64,000 bases of DNA from Clostridia bacterium (GTDB lineage: Bacteria > Bacillota > Clostridia > UBA1212): NCBI GenBank assembly GCA_017444825.1, contig JAFSVU010000013.1:62001-126000 (forward strand), given 5' to 3'. Shown here in pieces: positions 34,699 to 43,935 of the stretch. The position numbers and the translations under genes are program-made. Below the pieces are notes generated by a model. That model did not search any database. It was not told the origin of the DNA and saw only the letters and a program-made list of their open reading frames with translations. How positions within the stretch are numbered: position 1 is the stretch's first letter; the number at the start of each line of letters is the position of its first letter.

Positions 34699-35328
34699 AT
34701 GAACAATATCAAGGAGACTGTTTCCGCGAATATATTGGCTTTGAGACTGGCTTCGGGCATGACTCAGGCTGAACTCGCCGAAAAACTGAATTATTCGGAC
34801 AAGGCTGTGTCCAAGTGGGAACACGGCGAGGCTCTTCCGGACATCGGTACGCTTGCGGAAATATGCAAGCTTTTTGGTATTACGATGGATTCGCTGGTGT
34901 ATGAGCCCCTCTCCGATTTTGATAAGAAAAAAGAGGAGGAAGAGGCAGCTTCAAGGGCGGCCGAGGAAAAGCAGAGACTGAGGACCAGGGTGGTGATCAC
35001 TCTTATGAGCTGCGCTCTCGTGTGGCTTGTGGCAGTGTTCGCTTTCATAGTGCTTCATTTTCCCGGCAGCGCGGACAGAGCGTGGCTTTCCTTTGTTTAC
35101 GCAGTGCCTGTTTCGGCCATCGTCATGCTGGTACTGGTGAGCGTCTGGTTTAAAAGATCATTCAGGTTCGTGGCCATCACTTTGCTCGTTTGGTCCGTGC
35201 TGGCAGCGGTATATATTTCGCTCCTGGCTTTTGCGGGCAGAAATTTCTGGTTTGTGTTCCTGCTGGGCGTGCCCGGGCAGGTGCTTATATTGCTCTGGTG
35301 GAGCATGAAGGGGGTCAGTAAAAAATGA
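34699..35328 (+). CDS. XRE-family helix-turn-helix protein with membrane domain
   Basis: A 209-residue protein. Residues about 8-65 are an HTH of the Cro/C1 type (SGMTQAELAEKLNYSDKAVSKWEHG). A coiled, Glu/Lys/Arg-rich segment (about 72-97) links to four hydrophobic helices (about 98-118, 132-150, 155-178, 182-203). It is a membrane-bound regulator, common in Firmicutes; target genes and signal are unknown. Its stop overlaps the start of the PHP gene (ATGA), so the two are translationally coupled. Confidence 0.87.
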   Translation: MNNIKETVSANILALRLASGMTQAELAEKLNYSDKAVSKWEHGEALPDIGTLAEICKLFGITMDSLVYEPLSDFDKKKEEEEAASRAAEEKQRLRTRVVITLMSCALVWLVAVFAFIVLHFPGSADRAWLSFVYAVPVSAIVMLVLVSVWFKRSFRFVAITLLVWSVLAAVYISLLAFAGRNFWFVFLLGVPGQVLILLWWSMKGVSKK

Positions 35329-36299
35329 GACCGGTCAAGCTTTTCCCCGGTGAGGGAAAGTTTTATAAAACGAATCTCCACTGCCATTCCACTTTTTCGG
35401 ACGGCAGGTTTACCGTTGAGCAGCTGAAGGAAGGGTACAAGGCAAAAGGTTACAGTGCTGTGGCGTTCAGCGACCACAACACTCTGACGCCCCATAACGA
35501 GCTAACGGATGACGAGTTCATCGCCATAAACGCCACGGAGATCGATTTTAACCCCGTACCGCCTGCAGGGTCCAGGGGCTGGATCAGCGTGCCCGTCTAC
35601 CATCTGAACTTCCTCTCAAAGGACAAAAACAGGACTGCTTTTATACCGTTTGACAGGGTATACGGTCTGAAAGAAGTGCAGAAGGTCATTGACGATGCTG
35701 CGGCGGACGGTTTCCTGGTTTCGTACAATCATCCCAGGTGGTCCTACCAGACTCCGGCGGATTTTGATCCTCTAAAGGGACTCTTTGGTTTTGAGGTCTT
35801 CAACACAGGCTGCGAAGTGACCATGGCGGACGGCTTCGGAGATTACGAGTACGAGGAGTATTGCAGAAGAGGCGGAACGGCCTGTCCCCTTGCGACCGAC
35901 GATAATCACAACGTGGTCAAGGATTTCGATTCTCCCTATTCCGATTCCTTTGGCGGCTGGACCATGATAAAGGCGCCGGAGCTGTCGTACGAGGCCCTTT
36001 TCGAGGCCATGGAGAACAAGAACCTGTACGCTTCAACGGGAGCGGCTTTCACAGGCGGCGAATTCTTCAGAGACGGGAACAGCATCATAGTAAAAGGCAC
36101 ATGCGAAGCCTGCAGCTCGGTGTTCATCCTTACCGACAGCAGGATATCGGATGCGAGACGTTCCCATAGAGACGATATATGTGAATTTCAGTTTGAAATA
36201 CCGGGCGACACCGTCTGGTTCAGACTTGAACTTAAGAACAATGCGGGCGGAAGGGCGTTCACCAGGAACTACCTTTCGACGGAGATGCAGAACCTTTGA
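35325..36299 (+). CDS. PHP-domain metal-dependent hydrolase
   Basis: A 324-residue cytoplasmic protein. The PHP metal site is visible as NLHCHSTFSDG (about residues 17-27), FSDHNTLTP (about 48-56), a YNHPRWS motif (about 133) and ATDDNHN (about 190). Such PHP proteins are phosphoesterases for nucleotides or sugar phosphates; the substrate here is not known. A C-terminal beta-rich part (about 235-320) follows the metal-binding domain. Confidence 0.86.
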   Translation: MRPVKLFPGEGKFYKTNLHCHSTFSDGRFTVEQLKEGYKAKGYSAVAFSDHNTLTPHNELTDDEFIAINATEIDFNPVPPAGSRGWISVPVYHLNFLSKDKNRTAFIPFDRVYGLKEVQKVIDDAAADGFLVSYNHPRWSYQTPADFDPLKGLFGFEVFNTGCEVTMADGFGDYEYEEYCRRGGTACPLATDDNHNVVKDFDSPYSDSFGGWTMIKAPELSYEALFEAMENKNLYASTGAAFTGGEFFRDGNSIIVKGTCEACSSVFILTDSRISDARRSHRDDICEFQFEIPGDTVWFRLELKNNAGGRAFTRNYLSTEMQNL

Positions 36300-36354
36300 A
36301 ACATAGGACACATTGGTTTTGATCTCATTTAGCCGCAAATGCGGAGGTTTATAA

Positions 36355-37131
36355 ATGGAAAACGCGCTGAGAGTGCTTAAAGTCGGTCTTTGCGTTGCGG
36401 GAGGGGCCGTTTCATACGTGCTTTTCTTCGTGGTGCTGGGCTTTTTATCAGGACTTTTCACCGGATGGAAAAAGGAATATTTCAAGGACAGCAAATTCTA
36501 CAGGTTCGTGCTGAACAGTATGACCGGGCTGACGATCTTTCTCGGAGGAATGAGGGTAAAGGTCAAGGGCGAGAAGCTTCCCGAGGGACGTTTCGTGATC
36601 GTGGGAAACCATCGCTCCAACTGGGATCCGATAATCTCCTGGTTTATGTTCAGAAAGCATAATATCTCGTACATTTCAAAGCCTTCAAACCTTAAGATCC
36701 CGTTCTACGGACGCATAGTGAGACGCTGCTGCTTCCTTCCGATAGACAGGGCCAGCGCCAGAAATTCCGTAAAGACCATTGACAAGGCGGCGGAGCTTAT
36801 AAAGTCGGATGCGGTGAGCATTGGCGTGTATCCGGAGGGCACCAGAAGCAAGACCTGTAAACTTCTGAGGTTCCACAACGGCGTTTTCAAGATCGCACAG
36901 AAGGCAAACGTGCCGGTAGTCGTTGTATGCATAACCGGCACGGAAAAAGTGAAAGCAAACTTCCCCTGGAAGAAGACACATATCGAACTAAACGTGCTGG
37001 AGGTTATTCCGGCAGAGAAAGTTGCCGCCATGACGACTCAGGAAATTGGTAAAGAAGTGAGAGACATGCTCGGAAAGGCCCTGATAGAGGCCGGAGAGCA
37101 GCCTTATGATGAAACCGAAGAAGCCGCTTGA
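36355..37131 (+). CDS. plsC: 1-acyl-sn-glycerol-3-phosphate acyltransferase
   Basis: A 258-residue membrane-associated acyltransferase that makes phosphatidic acid from lysophosphatidic acid. The catalytic HX4D is in NHRSNWDP (about residues 84-91) and the glycerol-phosphate motif in YPEGTRSKT (about 158-166). An N-terminal hydrophobic helix (about 10-37) anchors it. GGAGG precedes the ATG. A CATTGGTTTT motif lies in the spacer before the gene (36311). Confidence 0.92.
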   Translation: MENALRVLKVGLCVAGGAVSYVLFFVVLGFLSGLFTGWKKEYFKDSKFYRFVLNSMTGLTIFLGGMRVKVKGEKLPEGRFVIVGNHRSNWDPIISWFMFRKHNISYISKPSNLKIPFYGRIVRRCCFLPIDRASARNSVKTIDKAAELIKSDAVSIGVYPEGTRSKTCKLLRFHNGVFKIAQKANVPVVVVCITGTEKVKANFPWKKTHIELNVLEVIPAEKVAAMTTQEIGKEVRDMLGKALIEAGEQPYDETEEAA

Positions 37132-37170
37132 GACGGGCTTTGGCAGACGAAAGAATAAGAGGGTAAAGTT

Positions 37171-38973
37171 ATGAATATCATTATTGATCTGGTTATACTG
37201 GTGGTTACATTGAGCGCGATCGCAATAGGTGTGTTCAGGTCCATGCGGAGAGGTCTCTTTTCGACTCTTCTTCACCTGGCAGGCGTTTCGATCGCAGCGA
37301 TACTTTCCGGAATACTGACAGGGCTTATAGTCCATCCGCTGAACGCTCTGTTCTCAGGTGTTTTACTTAAGATCATGCCGGATGAAGTCGTAAAGCTTGT
37401 GGCGGAAAATGCGACTTTTTCGGCAATATTCGACCAGCTGGCCGGCGCGCTCCTTGCTCCGTTCATCTTTGTCATTATATTCTTCCTGTTCAAGATCGTG
37501 TTCGATATCGTCATTTTCTCCGTGGTGAGGGGCGAAAAGAGCAAGATACTGAGCTTCCCCGGAGACAAGGCTGTGGCGGCTGTTATCGGCCTGATCATCA
37601 CCATTGCGGCTCTCTGGATATTCCTCATGCCTGCGGTCGGTATGATAAGGACCGGCGGACAGGTTATCACATGGCTTGACGGGAAGTACGAGGAAACACA
37701 GGCTGTGGTAGAAATTGCGCCTGAGGTCAAGTCCGTATCCAACGCGGCAGTGCTCAATGCTCGCGGAAGCATCGGAACAGGGCTTGCGGCCATCATGTAC
37801 AGCAGCGACGTGGAGACAGGCGCGTCCTTTGATCTTGCCGGTTTCTTAAGATATCTCGGGACGATGGAAAGGAGCTTTATGGTCCGCATTTATGACAGCT
37901 ATTTGCAGTCCGGAAAGCTTTTTGACTCATTGGTTTCTATCGAGGTCGACGGAAAAAGAATGTCGCTTCCGAAACAGGTAAAACCGATCACGTCCATGGT
38001 CGATTCGGTCATGAAACTTGCCAATATAGGAAAGAGCGGCTCGGATGAATCTGCAGGCGGAATAACCAAGCAGGACCTTTCCGACACATTCAGGTCTCTT
38101 GCCAAGGACATTGCCGAGGCAGACCTGGTGGCGTCGGTGCTGAGCGATGAGATGAAGACAGCGGCCGCAAAGTGGAAAAACGGCGAGACCTATCTGGGAA
38201 CGAAGCTCATTGACGGACAGAGCAAGACGGACGACCTTATGATGGGCCTTATCGACTGCATCGAAGGCGCAGATCAAAAAGGCATATCCGACATCCTTAC
38301 GTTTGCTGCGGACGTTACCGACCTTATACCGGACAGCGTTCTCAACGGGAGCGGAAGCAAGGATCCGAAGGAACTTATGCCCGAAGGATACAGCGAAGAA
38401 GACCTGCCTTCCTGGTTCAAGCCCGAGAATTACCCCAATGGCCTCAAGGAGGAATATCTTCCCGAAGGCTGCTCCCTTTCGGAGTTCCCGGAGGGCTTTG
38501 TGGATGATTTTAACCGTCTGATACTGAAAAACAAGCAGGACGAGAACAAGTCGCTTCTGGCTGAATTCGATATGAAAGCCGCGGTAAAGGTGGTAAACAC
38601 CTCCCTTGAAAACGAGACCATGCTTCCTTTCTCCGAGGCCGCCATTAAGTGGGTGCTTACAAGACTTGCCGAGTCCGTGAATTCGGACGCTTCCGAGGAG
38701 ATATCCAGGATCACGCTGGACAACGCAGACAAGAAGGACATCAAAGAACTCGAGGATATGATGGACAGAATGGTGGAAAAGGTCCTCTCCATCCAGGATA
38801 AACTCATCGAAGGCACCGCGCTCACAAGAGAGGAAGAGGACGTGTTCCTGGACGCCATGGAGGAACTCAAAACCAATGGTATCGTCGGTGAGGCAATAAC
38901 CAAGATCCACGGCGACGCCCTGAAGAACAGAGAACAGAAGCAGGCAGAGCCTCTGCCTGAGACAGAAGGCTGA
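37171..38973 (+). CDS. Large CvpA-like membrane protein
   Basis: A 600-residue protein. The N-terminal ~190 residues have four to five hydrophobic helices and resemble the CvpA (colicin V production) family, starting NIIIDLVILVVTLSAIAIGVFRSMRRG. The remaining ~400 residues are soluble, acidic and mainly helical, with a PEGYSEEDLPSW...PEGCSLSEFPEGF segment repeated in kind (about 405-450: three 'PEGxxxxxxP' units). CvpA proteins are usually about 170 residues, so the tail is an unusual extension. It lies between plsC and an isomerase gene, 40 and 22 bases away. Confidence 0.75.
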   Translation: MNIIIDLVILVVTLSAIAIGVFRSMRRGLFSTLLHLAGVSIAAILSGILTGLIVHPLNALFSGVLLKIMPDEVVKLVAENATFSAIFDQLAGALLAPFIFVIIFFLFKIVFDIVIFSVVRGEKSKILSFPGDKAVAAVIGLIITIAALWIFLMPAVGMIRTGGQVITWLDGKYEETQAVVEIAPEVKSVSNAAVLNARGSIGTGLAAIMYSSDVETGASFDLAGFLRYLGTMERSFMVRIYDSYLQSGKLFDSLVSIEVDGKRMSLPKQVKPITSMVDSVMKLANIGKSGSDESAGGITKQDLSDTFRSLAKDIAEADLVASVLSDEMKTAAAKWKNGETYLGTKLIDGQSKTDDLMMGLIDCIEGADQKGISDILTFAADVTDLIPDSVLNGSGSKDPKELMPEGYSEEDLPSWFKPENYPNGLKEEYLPEGCSLSEFPEGFVDDFNRLILKNKQDENKSLLAEFDMKAAVKVVNTSLENETMLPFSEAAIKWVLTRLAESVNSDASEEISRITLDNADKKDIKELEDMMDRMVEKVLSIQDKLIEGTALTREEEDVFLDAMEELKTNGIVGEAITKIHGDALKNREQKQAEPLPETEG

Positions 38974-38995
38974 CAGGCCGCTTACGGAGGCTAAC

Positions 38996-39820
38996 ATGAA
39001 AATTTCTTATTCGACACTTGGCTGCCCCGACTGGAGCTTCAGCGAGATATTCGCCACCGCGAAGGACCTTGGTTACGACGGAGTGGAGATCCGGGGCATC
39101 AAAAAGGAGCTTTATGCGCCTGACATCCCTGAGTTCTGCGACGGAAAACTGGAAGGGACTCTTGCGACCCTAAAGAGGCTTAAAGTGAACATTCCGATAC
39201 TCACCACGGGTATCTGTGTCAGGGACTACGGGACAGACGAGGCCGGTGACGAGGCCATGAGGCAGGACGCCGAAAGGTATGCAGTGCTCGCGGAGAAGCT
39301 TGGCGTTAAGTACATCAGGATCCTTGGTGACAAGGACATCATGCCTCAGGGAAACGTTGACGACGGCAGGGTCGAGACTGCGCTCCGGGATTTCATCGAA
39401 AAAACGAAGGACAAAGGCGCTGTTTTCCTTCTTGAGACTAACGGCGTCTACGGCGACACGGCCCGTCTTGCGAAAATTATCGCCAATGTAGGCAATGACA
39501 GGCTTCAGGCCCTCTGGGATATCCACCACCCTTACAGGTTCTTCAAGGAATCCATCGAGGAGTCATACAAAAACATCGAGCCCTTCATAAGGCACGTCCA
39601 CGTTAAAGATTCGGTCATCACCGGCTCGAACCGGGTGGTCCGCTACAGAATGACCGGAAAGGGCGACATACCGGTGAAAGAGGCTGTTGCGATCCTGAAA
39701 TCAAACGGCTACGACGGCTTCCTGTCCCTTGAGTGGGTGAAGCGCTGGTGCGCGGATCTGGAGGAGCCCGGCATAGTTTTCGTGCAGTACATCAACCACA
39801 TGCGCAGGCTTCTTAAGTGA
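38996..39820 (+). CDS. Sugar phosphate isomerase/epimerase (TIM barrel), paralogue 1
   Basis: A 274-residue protein of the xylose-isomerase-like/AP-endonuclease-2 TIM barrel family. It begins ISYSTLGCPDWSFSEIF, then YDGVEIRG; metal-ligand candidates are ETNG (Glu, about residue 143), WDIHHPY (about 178), HVHVKD (about 200) and SLEWVKRW (about 245). The family isomerises or epimerises keto-sugars or inositols; the substrate here is unknown. It starts 22 bases after the CvpA-like gene. Confidence 0.85.
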   Translation: MKISYSTLGCPDWSFSEIFATAKDLGYDGVEIRGIKKELYAPDIPEFCDGKLEGTLATLKRLKVNIPILTTGICVRDYGTDEAGDEAMRQDAERYAVLAEKLGVKYIRILGDKDIMPQGNVDDGRVETALRDFIEKTKDKGAVFLLETNGVYGDTARLAKIIANVGNDRLQALWDIHHPYRFFKESIEESYKNIEPFIRHVHVKDSVITGSNRVVRYRMTGKGDIPVKEAVAILKSNGYDGFLSLEWVKRWCADLEEPGIVFVQYINHMRRLLK

Positions 39821-40396
39821 GTGATTGAAATGAGGCTTCGTGAAAGGATAAAAGCAATATTCGGCGACGGTTCGAAAAAAAGCAGCCTCATAAAGACCGG
39901 ATGCGTTCTTTTGGCGCTTCTCATCGCCAATGCCGTCATAGCCATACCGTTTATCATTTCGGGTGAGTTGAGAGAGCTGACAGCCATCGGCCTTGCCCTC
40001 AGGATAACAGGCTTTACGGTTTCGGCGATCTGGCTTGCGGCGATAGTTGCGGGCAGACTGAAGAAGGCGGAGAGCATACTCCGGGGTCTTTTCTTCTATG
40101 GGCTTCTCGGGATACTGTTTTTTGCGATCGCTCTCATTGCCAAGCTGGCCGCGGGGCAGCAGGCGGGATTTGCAGTCCAATCGGTGTTCGACTGGTTCTC
40201 GGTGGCGCAGCGTCCATTGGCGTACGTCATGCAGCCGCTTATAGGAATGTCGGAGTTTTACTCGAAGGGGATCATATTCGGACTGCTTACGGTCTCATCG
40301 GGAATAGCGGCAAGGAGCGTCTTAAACCAGAAGCAATTCGAAAAAAAGATGGCAGAGAAGGAACAATTTGAGGTTGAAAGCAAAAAAAGTACTTGA
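39821..40396 (+). CDS. Membrane protein of unknown function
   Basis: About 190 residues with four hydrophobic helices (about 27-48, 57-75, 90-110, 147-165), a basic N-terminus and a Lys/Glu-rich C-terminal coiled segment. The start may be GTG at 39821, next to the stop of the isomerase, or ATG at 39830; neither has a strong ribosome site. No family recognised. Confidence 0.65.
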   Translation: MIEMRLRERIKAIFGDGSKKSSLIKTGCVLLALLIANAVIAIPFIISGELRELTAIGLALRITGFTVSAIWLAAIVAGRLKKAESILRGLFFYGLLGILFFAIALIAKLAAGQQAGFAVQSVFDWFSVAQRPLAYVMQPLIGMSEFYSKGIIFGLLTVSSGIAARSVLNQKQFEKKMAEKEQFEVESKKST

Positions 40397-40420
40397 AAAG
40401 GCTCAAAAATGTGATACAAT
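40393..40420 (+). promoter_or_regulatory. Promoter of secG
   Basis: TTGAAA (40393-40398), 16-base spacer, TACAAT (40415-40420); it overlaps the stop of the preceding gene. Confidence 0.65.
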
Positions 40421-40452
40421 GGCTTGGCTGATTAACCGGAGGTGTCAGAAAA

Positions 40453-40698
40453 ATGTTAGCATTAAAAATAGTTCTCGGAATAGTTTACGTTTTGATCTGC
40501 ATCGCACTCGTGGTGCTTACGCTTCTTCAGGAGTCTAAAGAAAGCGGCGTTTCCGCTCTCGGCGGAGTTGAAACTTCAATGTTCGATAAGAAGAACGGCA
40601 CAAAGGAAGCTTTTCTTGCAAGAGCTACCGTTGCGCTCGGCATTATCTTTGCCATCGTTGCCATCGTTCTTACAGTCATCAGCACATACCTGAAGTGA
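40453..40698 (+). CDS. secG: Protein translocase subunit SecG
   Basis: An 81-residue membrane protein with two hydrophobic helices (about 2-22 and 56-78) joined by the typical QESKESGVSALGG loop. It assists the SecYE channel with SecA (also encoded in this window). GGAGGTG precedes the ATG, and a terminator follows, so it is monocistronic. Confidence 0.93.
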   Translation: MLALKIVLGIVYVLICIALVVLTLLQESKESGVSALGGVETSMFDKKNGTKEAFLARATVALGIIFAIVAIVLTVISTYLK

Positions 40699-40740
40699 AA
40701 AAGCGTGCCGGCGCGCCTGCCGGTATGACGTTAAATTATA

Positions 40741-40780
40741 GAACTGCGGTTTGAAGTTTTTTGGTCCGCAGTTCTTTTTT
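40741..40780 (+). terminator. Terminator after secG
   Basis: GAACTGCGG (40741-40749) and CCGCAGTTC (40766-40774) form a perfect nine-bp stem followed by TTTTTT. Confidence 0.9.
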
Positions 40781-40952
40781 GCGCTTTTACGGGCCCGGAC
40801 ACGGCCCTTTTTGCCACGTACCTTTGCCTGAACGTTGCCCCGGTGCGGGCCTTTGGCGCTATTGACAGAAAGGGCTCATTTTAATAAAATATAAAAGACT
40901 TTGCCGTATCCGGTCAAAGTCAAAAAATTCATAATATCGGAGATGATGATAT

Positions 40953-42087
40953 ATGTTTGAACTGGATCAATACAGCTTAGAGCTACCTTCCATGCAGAAA
41001 AATTTATATGATTTGAGGGATTCACTTTGACACGGAAGGGATGTCAAACAGAGTAGAAGAACTGGAAAACAAAGCCACAGAGCCCGGATTCTGGAACGAT
41101 TCTTCAAAGTCCCAGGAAGTGCTCAAAGAAATTAAATTACTGAAAGAAAAACTATCCAAGATCAAAAAACTCGAGGACCTCTATGAGGAGATCGAGCTTA
41201 TGATCGTGCTCGGAAACGAAGAAAACGATGCGGATGCGCCGGCTCAGGTGGCCGCGGAGATTGAAAAGTTCAACGCGGAGCTTGAAGTGCTGCGCCTTGA
41301 GACCCTTCTCACCGGCGAATACGACGCAAACAACGCCATCGTGAACATCCACCCGGGTGCCGGAGGTACGGAAGCTCAGGACTGGGCCCAGATGCTTATG
41401 AGAATGTATATGCGCTGGGGCGAGGCTCATGAGTATACCGTAAAGGTGCTGGACCTGCTGGACGGAGACGAGGCCGGAATAAAGAGCGCCACCCTTCAAT
41501 TTGAGGGCTTAAACGCTTACGGCTTCTTAAGAAGCGAGCACGGCGTTCACAGACTGGTTAGATTTTCACCCTACAACGCGGCGGGAAAGAGACAGACGTC
41601 CTTTGCTTCCGTTGAAGTCATGCCGGAGATCGACGACACCATCAAGATCGAGATAAGGCCCGAAGAAGTCGATATCTCATATTTCAGATCCAGCGGTGCC
41701 GGCGGCCAGCACATCAACAAAACAGATACCGCCTGCCGCATCGTGCACAAGCCTACGGGCATCATGGTGTCCTGCCAGACAGAGCGCTCCCAGTCCCAGA
41801 ACAGGGAATATGCGATGCGCATGCTCATGTCAAAGCTCTTTGATATCAAGCGCAGGGAGAACGAGGAACTGACCAATGAGCTCAAAGGCGAGCAGGGCGA
41901 CATTGCTTTCGGCAACGCCATCCGCTCCTACGTGTTCTGCCCCTACACATTGGTTAAAGACAGGCGCACGAGCTACGAGGATTCCAACGTCCAGAAGGTG
42001 GTCGACGGAGGCATTGACGGCTTCATCAACGCATTCCTTGCCGATGAGTTCAACAAGAAGGCAGGGGGCGTAAATAAAAACGCATAA
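40953..42087 (+). CDS. prfB: Peptide chain release factor 2, with programmed +1 frameshift
   Basis: RF2 releases proteins at UGA and UAA. A 25-codon first frame starts at ATG 40953 and ends with CTT TGA (41025-41030). Skipping one base at CTTT continues in the +1 frame from GAC (41029) to 42087, giving about 377 residues. An internal Shine-Dalgarno AGGG (41016-41019) lies five bases before CTT, as in the classical RF2 autoregulation site, where low RF2 slows UGA reading and favours the shift. The main frame has the GGQ motif ([12 protein letters not shown]) and the SPF-type specificity loop region ([18 protein letters not shown]). A single continuous reading frame would miss the N-terminus. 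Confidence 0.93.
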
Positions 42088-42098
42088 CGGATGAGACA

Positions 42099-42130
42099 AG
42101 CATTCCGCCTTACCGGCGGGATGCTCGTTT
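42099..42130 (+). terminator. Hairpin after prfB
   Basis: AGCATTCCGCC (42099-42109) pairs with GGCGGGATGCT (42115-42125) around a five-base loop, followed by CGTTTG. The weak T tract may allow readthrough. Confidence 0.6.
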
Positions 42131-42166
42131 GCTACTATGAATATTGCGGTTTAACCAGGAGGAATT

Positions 42167-43132
42167 ATGAAAATAGGAATTATCAGCGTCCTTTTAAGCG
42201 ACCTTCCGACTGCCGAGGCCATGAAATATCTCGCGGACGCGGGAGCACAGATGGTCGAAATAGGCTGCGGCGGCTACCCGGGCAACGCCCACTGCAAACC
42301 CGAGATCCTTCTCCACGACGAAAAAGCCTTCGATGAGTTCAAAAGGGCGGTCTACGGCAACGGCCTCGAGATCAGCGCCTTCAGCTGCCACGGAAACCCG
42401 GTCCACCCGAACAAGGAGATCGCCAAAAAGTTCCACGACGAGTTCATCAACACGATCCTCATGTGCGAAAAGATGGGTGTTGACACCATCATAGGCTTCT
42501 CCGGCTGCCCCGGCGATTCCCCCGATTCCCGCTATCCGAACTGGGTAACATGCGCATGGCCCGACGACTACCTCGCAATACTTGATTACCAGTGGAACGA
42601 GGTCCTCATCCCCTACTGGAAGGAGGTCGCGGCATTTGCGGAGGCTCACGGCGTGAAAAAGATCGCTTTTGAGATGCACCCCGGCTTCTGCGTATACAAT
42701 CCCGAGACCCTTCTCCGTCTGAGAAAGGCCGTAGGACCAGTGATCGGCGCAAACCTCGATCCTTCACACCTTGTATGGCAGGGCATTGACGTGCCTGAGG
42801 CGATCAGATACCTTGGCGACGCGGTATTCTACGTTCACGGCAAGGACGTCAGGGTCGACAAAGCCAATGTGGCCAAAAACGGTGTCCTCGACACGAAGCA
42901 CTACAGCGACGTTCTGAACCGCTCCTGGGTATTCAGGACTCTCGGCTACGGCAATGACTACACCTACTGGAAGGACATCGTCAGCATGCTCCGCACCGTG
43001 GGCTACGACGGCGTCATCTCCATCGAGCACGAGGACAGCCTCATGAGCCCGAAGGAAGGTCTCAGGAAGGCCATCGCGTTTCTTAAAGAGGTTTTGATAG
43101 AGGAGAAGCCGGGAGAGATGTTCTGGGCTTGA
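42167..43132 (+). CDS. Sugar phosphate isomerase/epimerase (TIM barrel), paralogue 2
   Basis: A 321-residue xylose-isomerase-like TIM barrel. Visible are an N-terminal IGIISVLLSDLPTAEAMKYL with VEIGCGGYPG, a likely metal site FEMHPGF (about residue 168), LDPSHLVWQGID (about 203), HGKDVRV (about 228) and ISIEHEDS (about 286). It is closest in layout to inosose/hydroxypyruvate-type isomerases acting on sugars or polyols; the substrate is unknown. AGGAGG precedes the start; repeat copy 7 follows the stop. Confidence 0.87.
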   Translation: MKIGIISVLLSDLPTAEAMKYLADAGAQMVEIGCGGYPGNAHCKPEILLHDEKAFDEFKRAVYGNGLEISAFSCHGNPVHPNKEIAKKFHDEFINTILMCEKMGVDTIIGFSGCPGDSPDSRYPNWVTCAWPDDYLAILDYQWNEVLIPYWKEVAAFAEAHGVKKIAFEMHPGFCVYNPETLLRLRKAVGPVIGANLDPSHLVWQGIDVPEAIRYLGDAVFYVHGKDVRVDKANVAKNGVLDTKHYSDVLNRSWVFRTLGYGNDYTYWKDIVSMLRTVGYDGVISIEHEDSLMSPKEGLRKAIAFLKEVLIEEKPGEMFWA

Positions 43133-43140
43133 TTAGGCTA

Positions 43141-43250
43141 AAGGGAGTGCCGCTCAAGTAATAAGTAAAAGGTAACAGGTAATAAGTAAGAAGTAATAGG
43201 TGGGCTGCGCCGGGGAGTGCCGCCCAAGGTAATAAGTGCAGGGTAACAGG
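43141..43250 (+). repeat. 3'-end repeat element, copy 7
   Basis: AAGGGAGTGCCGCTCAAG, several RGTAANA units, GGTGGGCTGCGCCGG, then a second core GGGAGTGCCGCCCAAGG and two more units. It lies between the isomerase stop (eight bases away) and the start codon of the HD nucleotidase, and thereby forms the whole intergenic region. Confidence 0.86.
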
Positions 43251-43253
43251 GCT

Positions 43254-43832
43254 ATGGCTGATTTTTTTGCGTTTATCAACAGAATGAAGTACATAAACCG
43301 CTGGGGGCTTATGCGGAACACCGTTCCGGATGACCTTCAGGAGCACTGCTTCCAGACGGCGGTGATCGCCCATGCATTGGCGTTGATCGACGGGAAGTTT
43401 TTCGGAGGAAAGCTGAACCCCGAGAAGGCGGCTGTGTATGCGCTCTATCATGACGCTCCCGAGACCATTACGGGCGACATGCCCACGCCGGTCAAATACT
43501 TCAATGCCGGTATGCGGGAGAGCTACAGGGAGATCGAGGACGCCGCGAAAGAGAGGCTTTTAGGCATGCTTCCGGAGGAGCTTCGGGATGATTACAGGGC
43601 CATAATCGGCTTCGAGGAAGAGGATGCGGACTACGCCCGGATCGTCAAGGCCGCGGACAAGATAACCGCGTACATAAAGTGCGTCGAGGAGGAAAACTCG
43701 GGGAATGCGGATTTCAGAAGCGCCCGGGAGTCTCTCAAGAAGACCATAGACGGACTGGATATGGCTTGCGTGAGTTACTTTATGGAGAATTTCGCCGAAG
43801 GCTTCGGAAAGACGCTGGACGAGATGCATTGA
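43254..43832 (+). CDS. HD-domain 5'-nucleotidase, YfbR-like
   Basis: A 192-residue cytoplasmic HD-domain phosphohydrolase. The motifs H...HD...D are visible as EHCFQTAVIAHAL (about residues 28-40) and YALYHDAPETITGD (about 60-73), with a final Asp in KAADKITAY. The family removes phosphate from deoxynucleoside monophosphates. The start is ATG at 43254; its upstream region is repeat copy 7, in which only a weak ribosome site (AGGGTAACAGGG) is available. Confidence 0.88.
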   Translation: MADFFAFINRMKYINRWGLMRNTVPDDLQEHCFQTAVIAHALALIDGKFFGGKLNPEKAAVYALYHDAPETITGDMPTPVKYFNAGMRESYREIEDAAKERLLGMLPEELRDDYRAIIGFEEEDADYARIVKAADKITAYIKCVEEENSGNADFRSARESLKKTIDGLDMACVSYFMENFAEGFGKTLDEMH

Positions 43833-43935
43833 CGGCGGATTGTTTAAAATTTTAAGCAACAGTCCATTTTAGGACACTATAATAAAAATATTAAAAATTG
43901 GAGTTTGAAAAAAACCAATGGGAGAATGAAACCAA

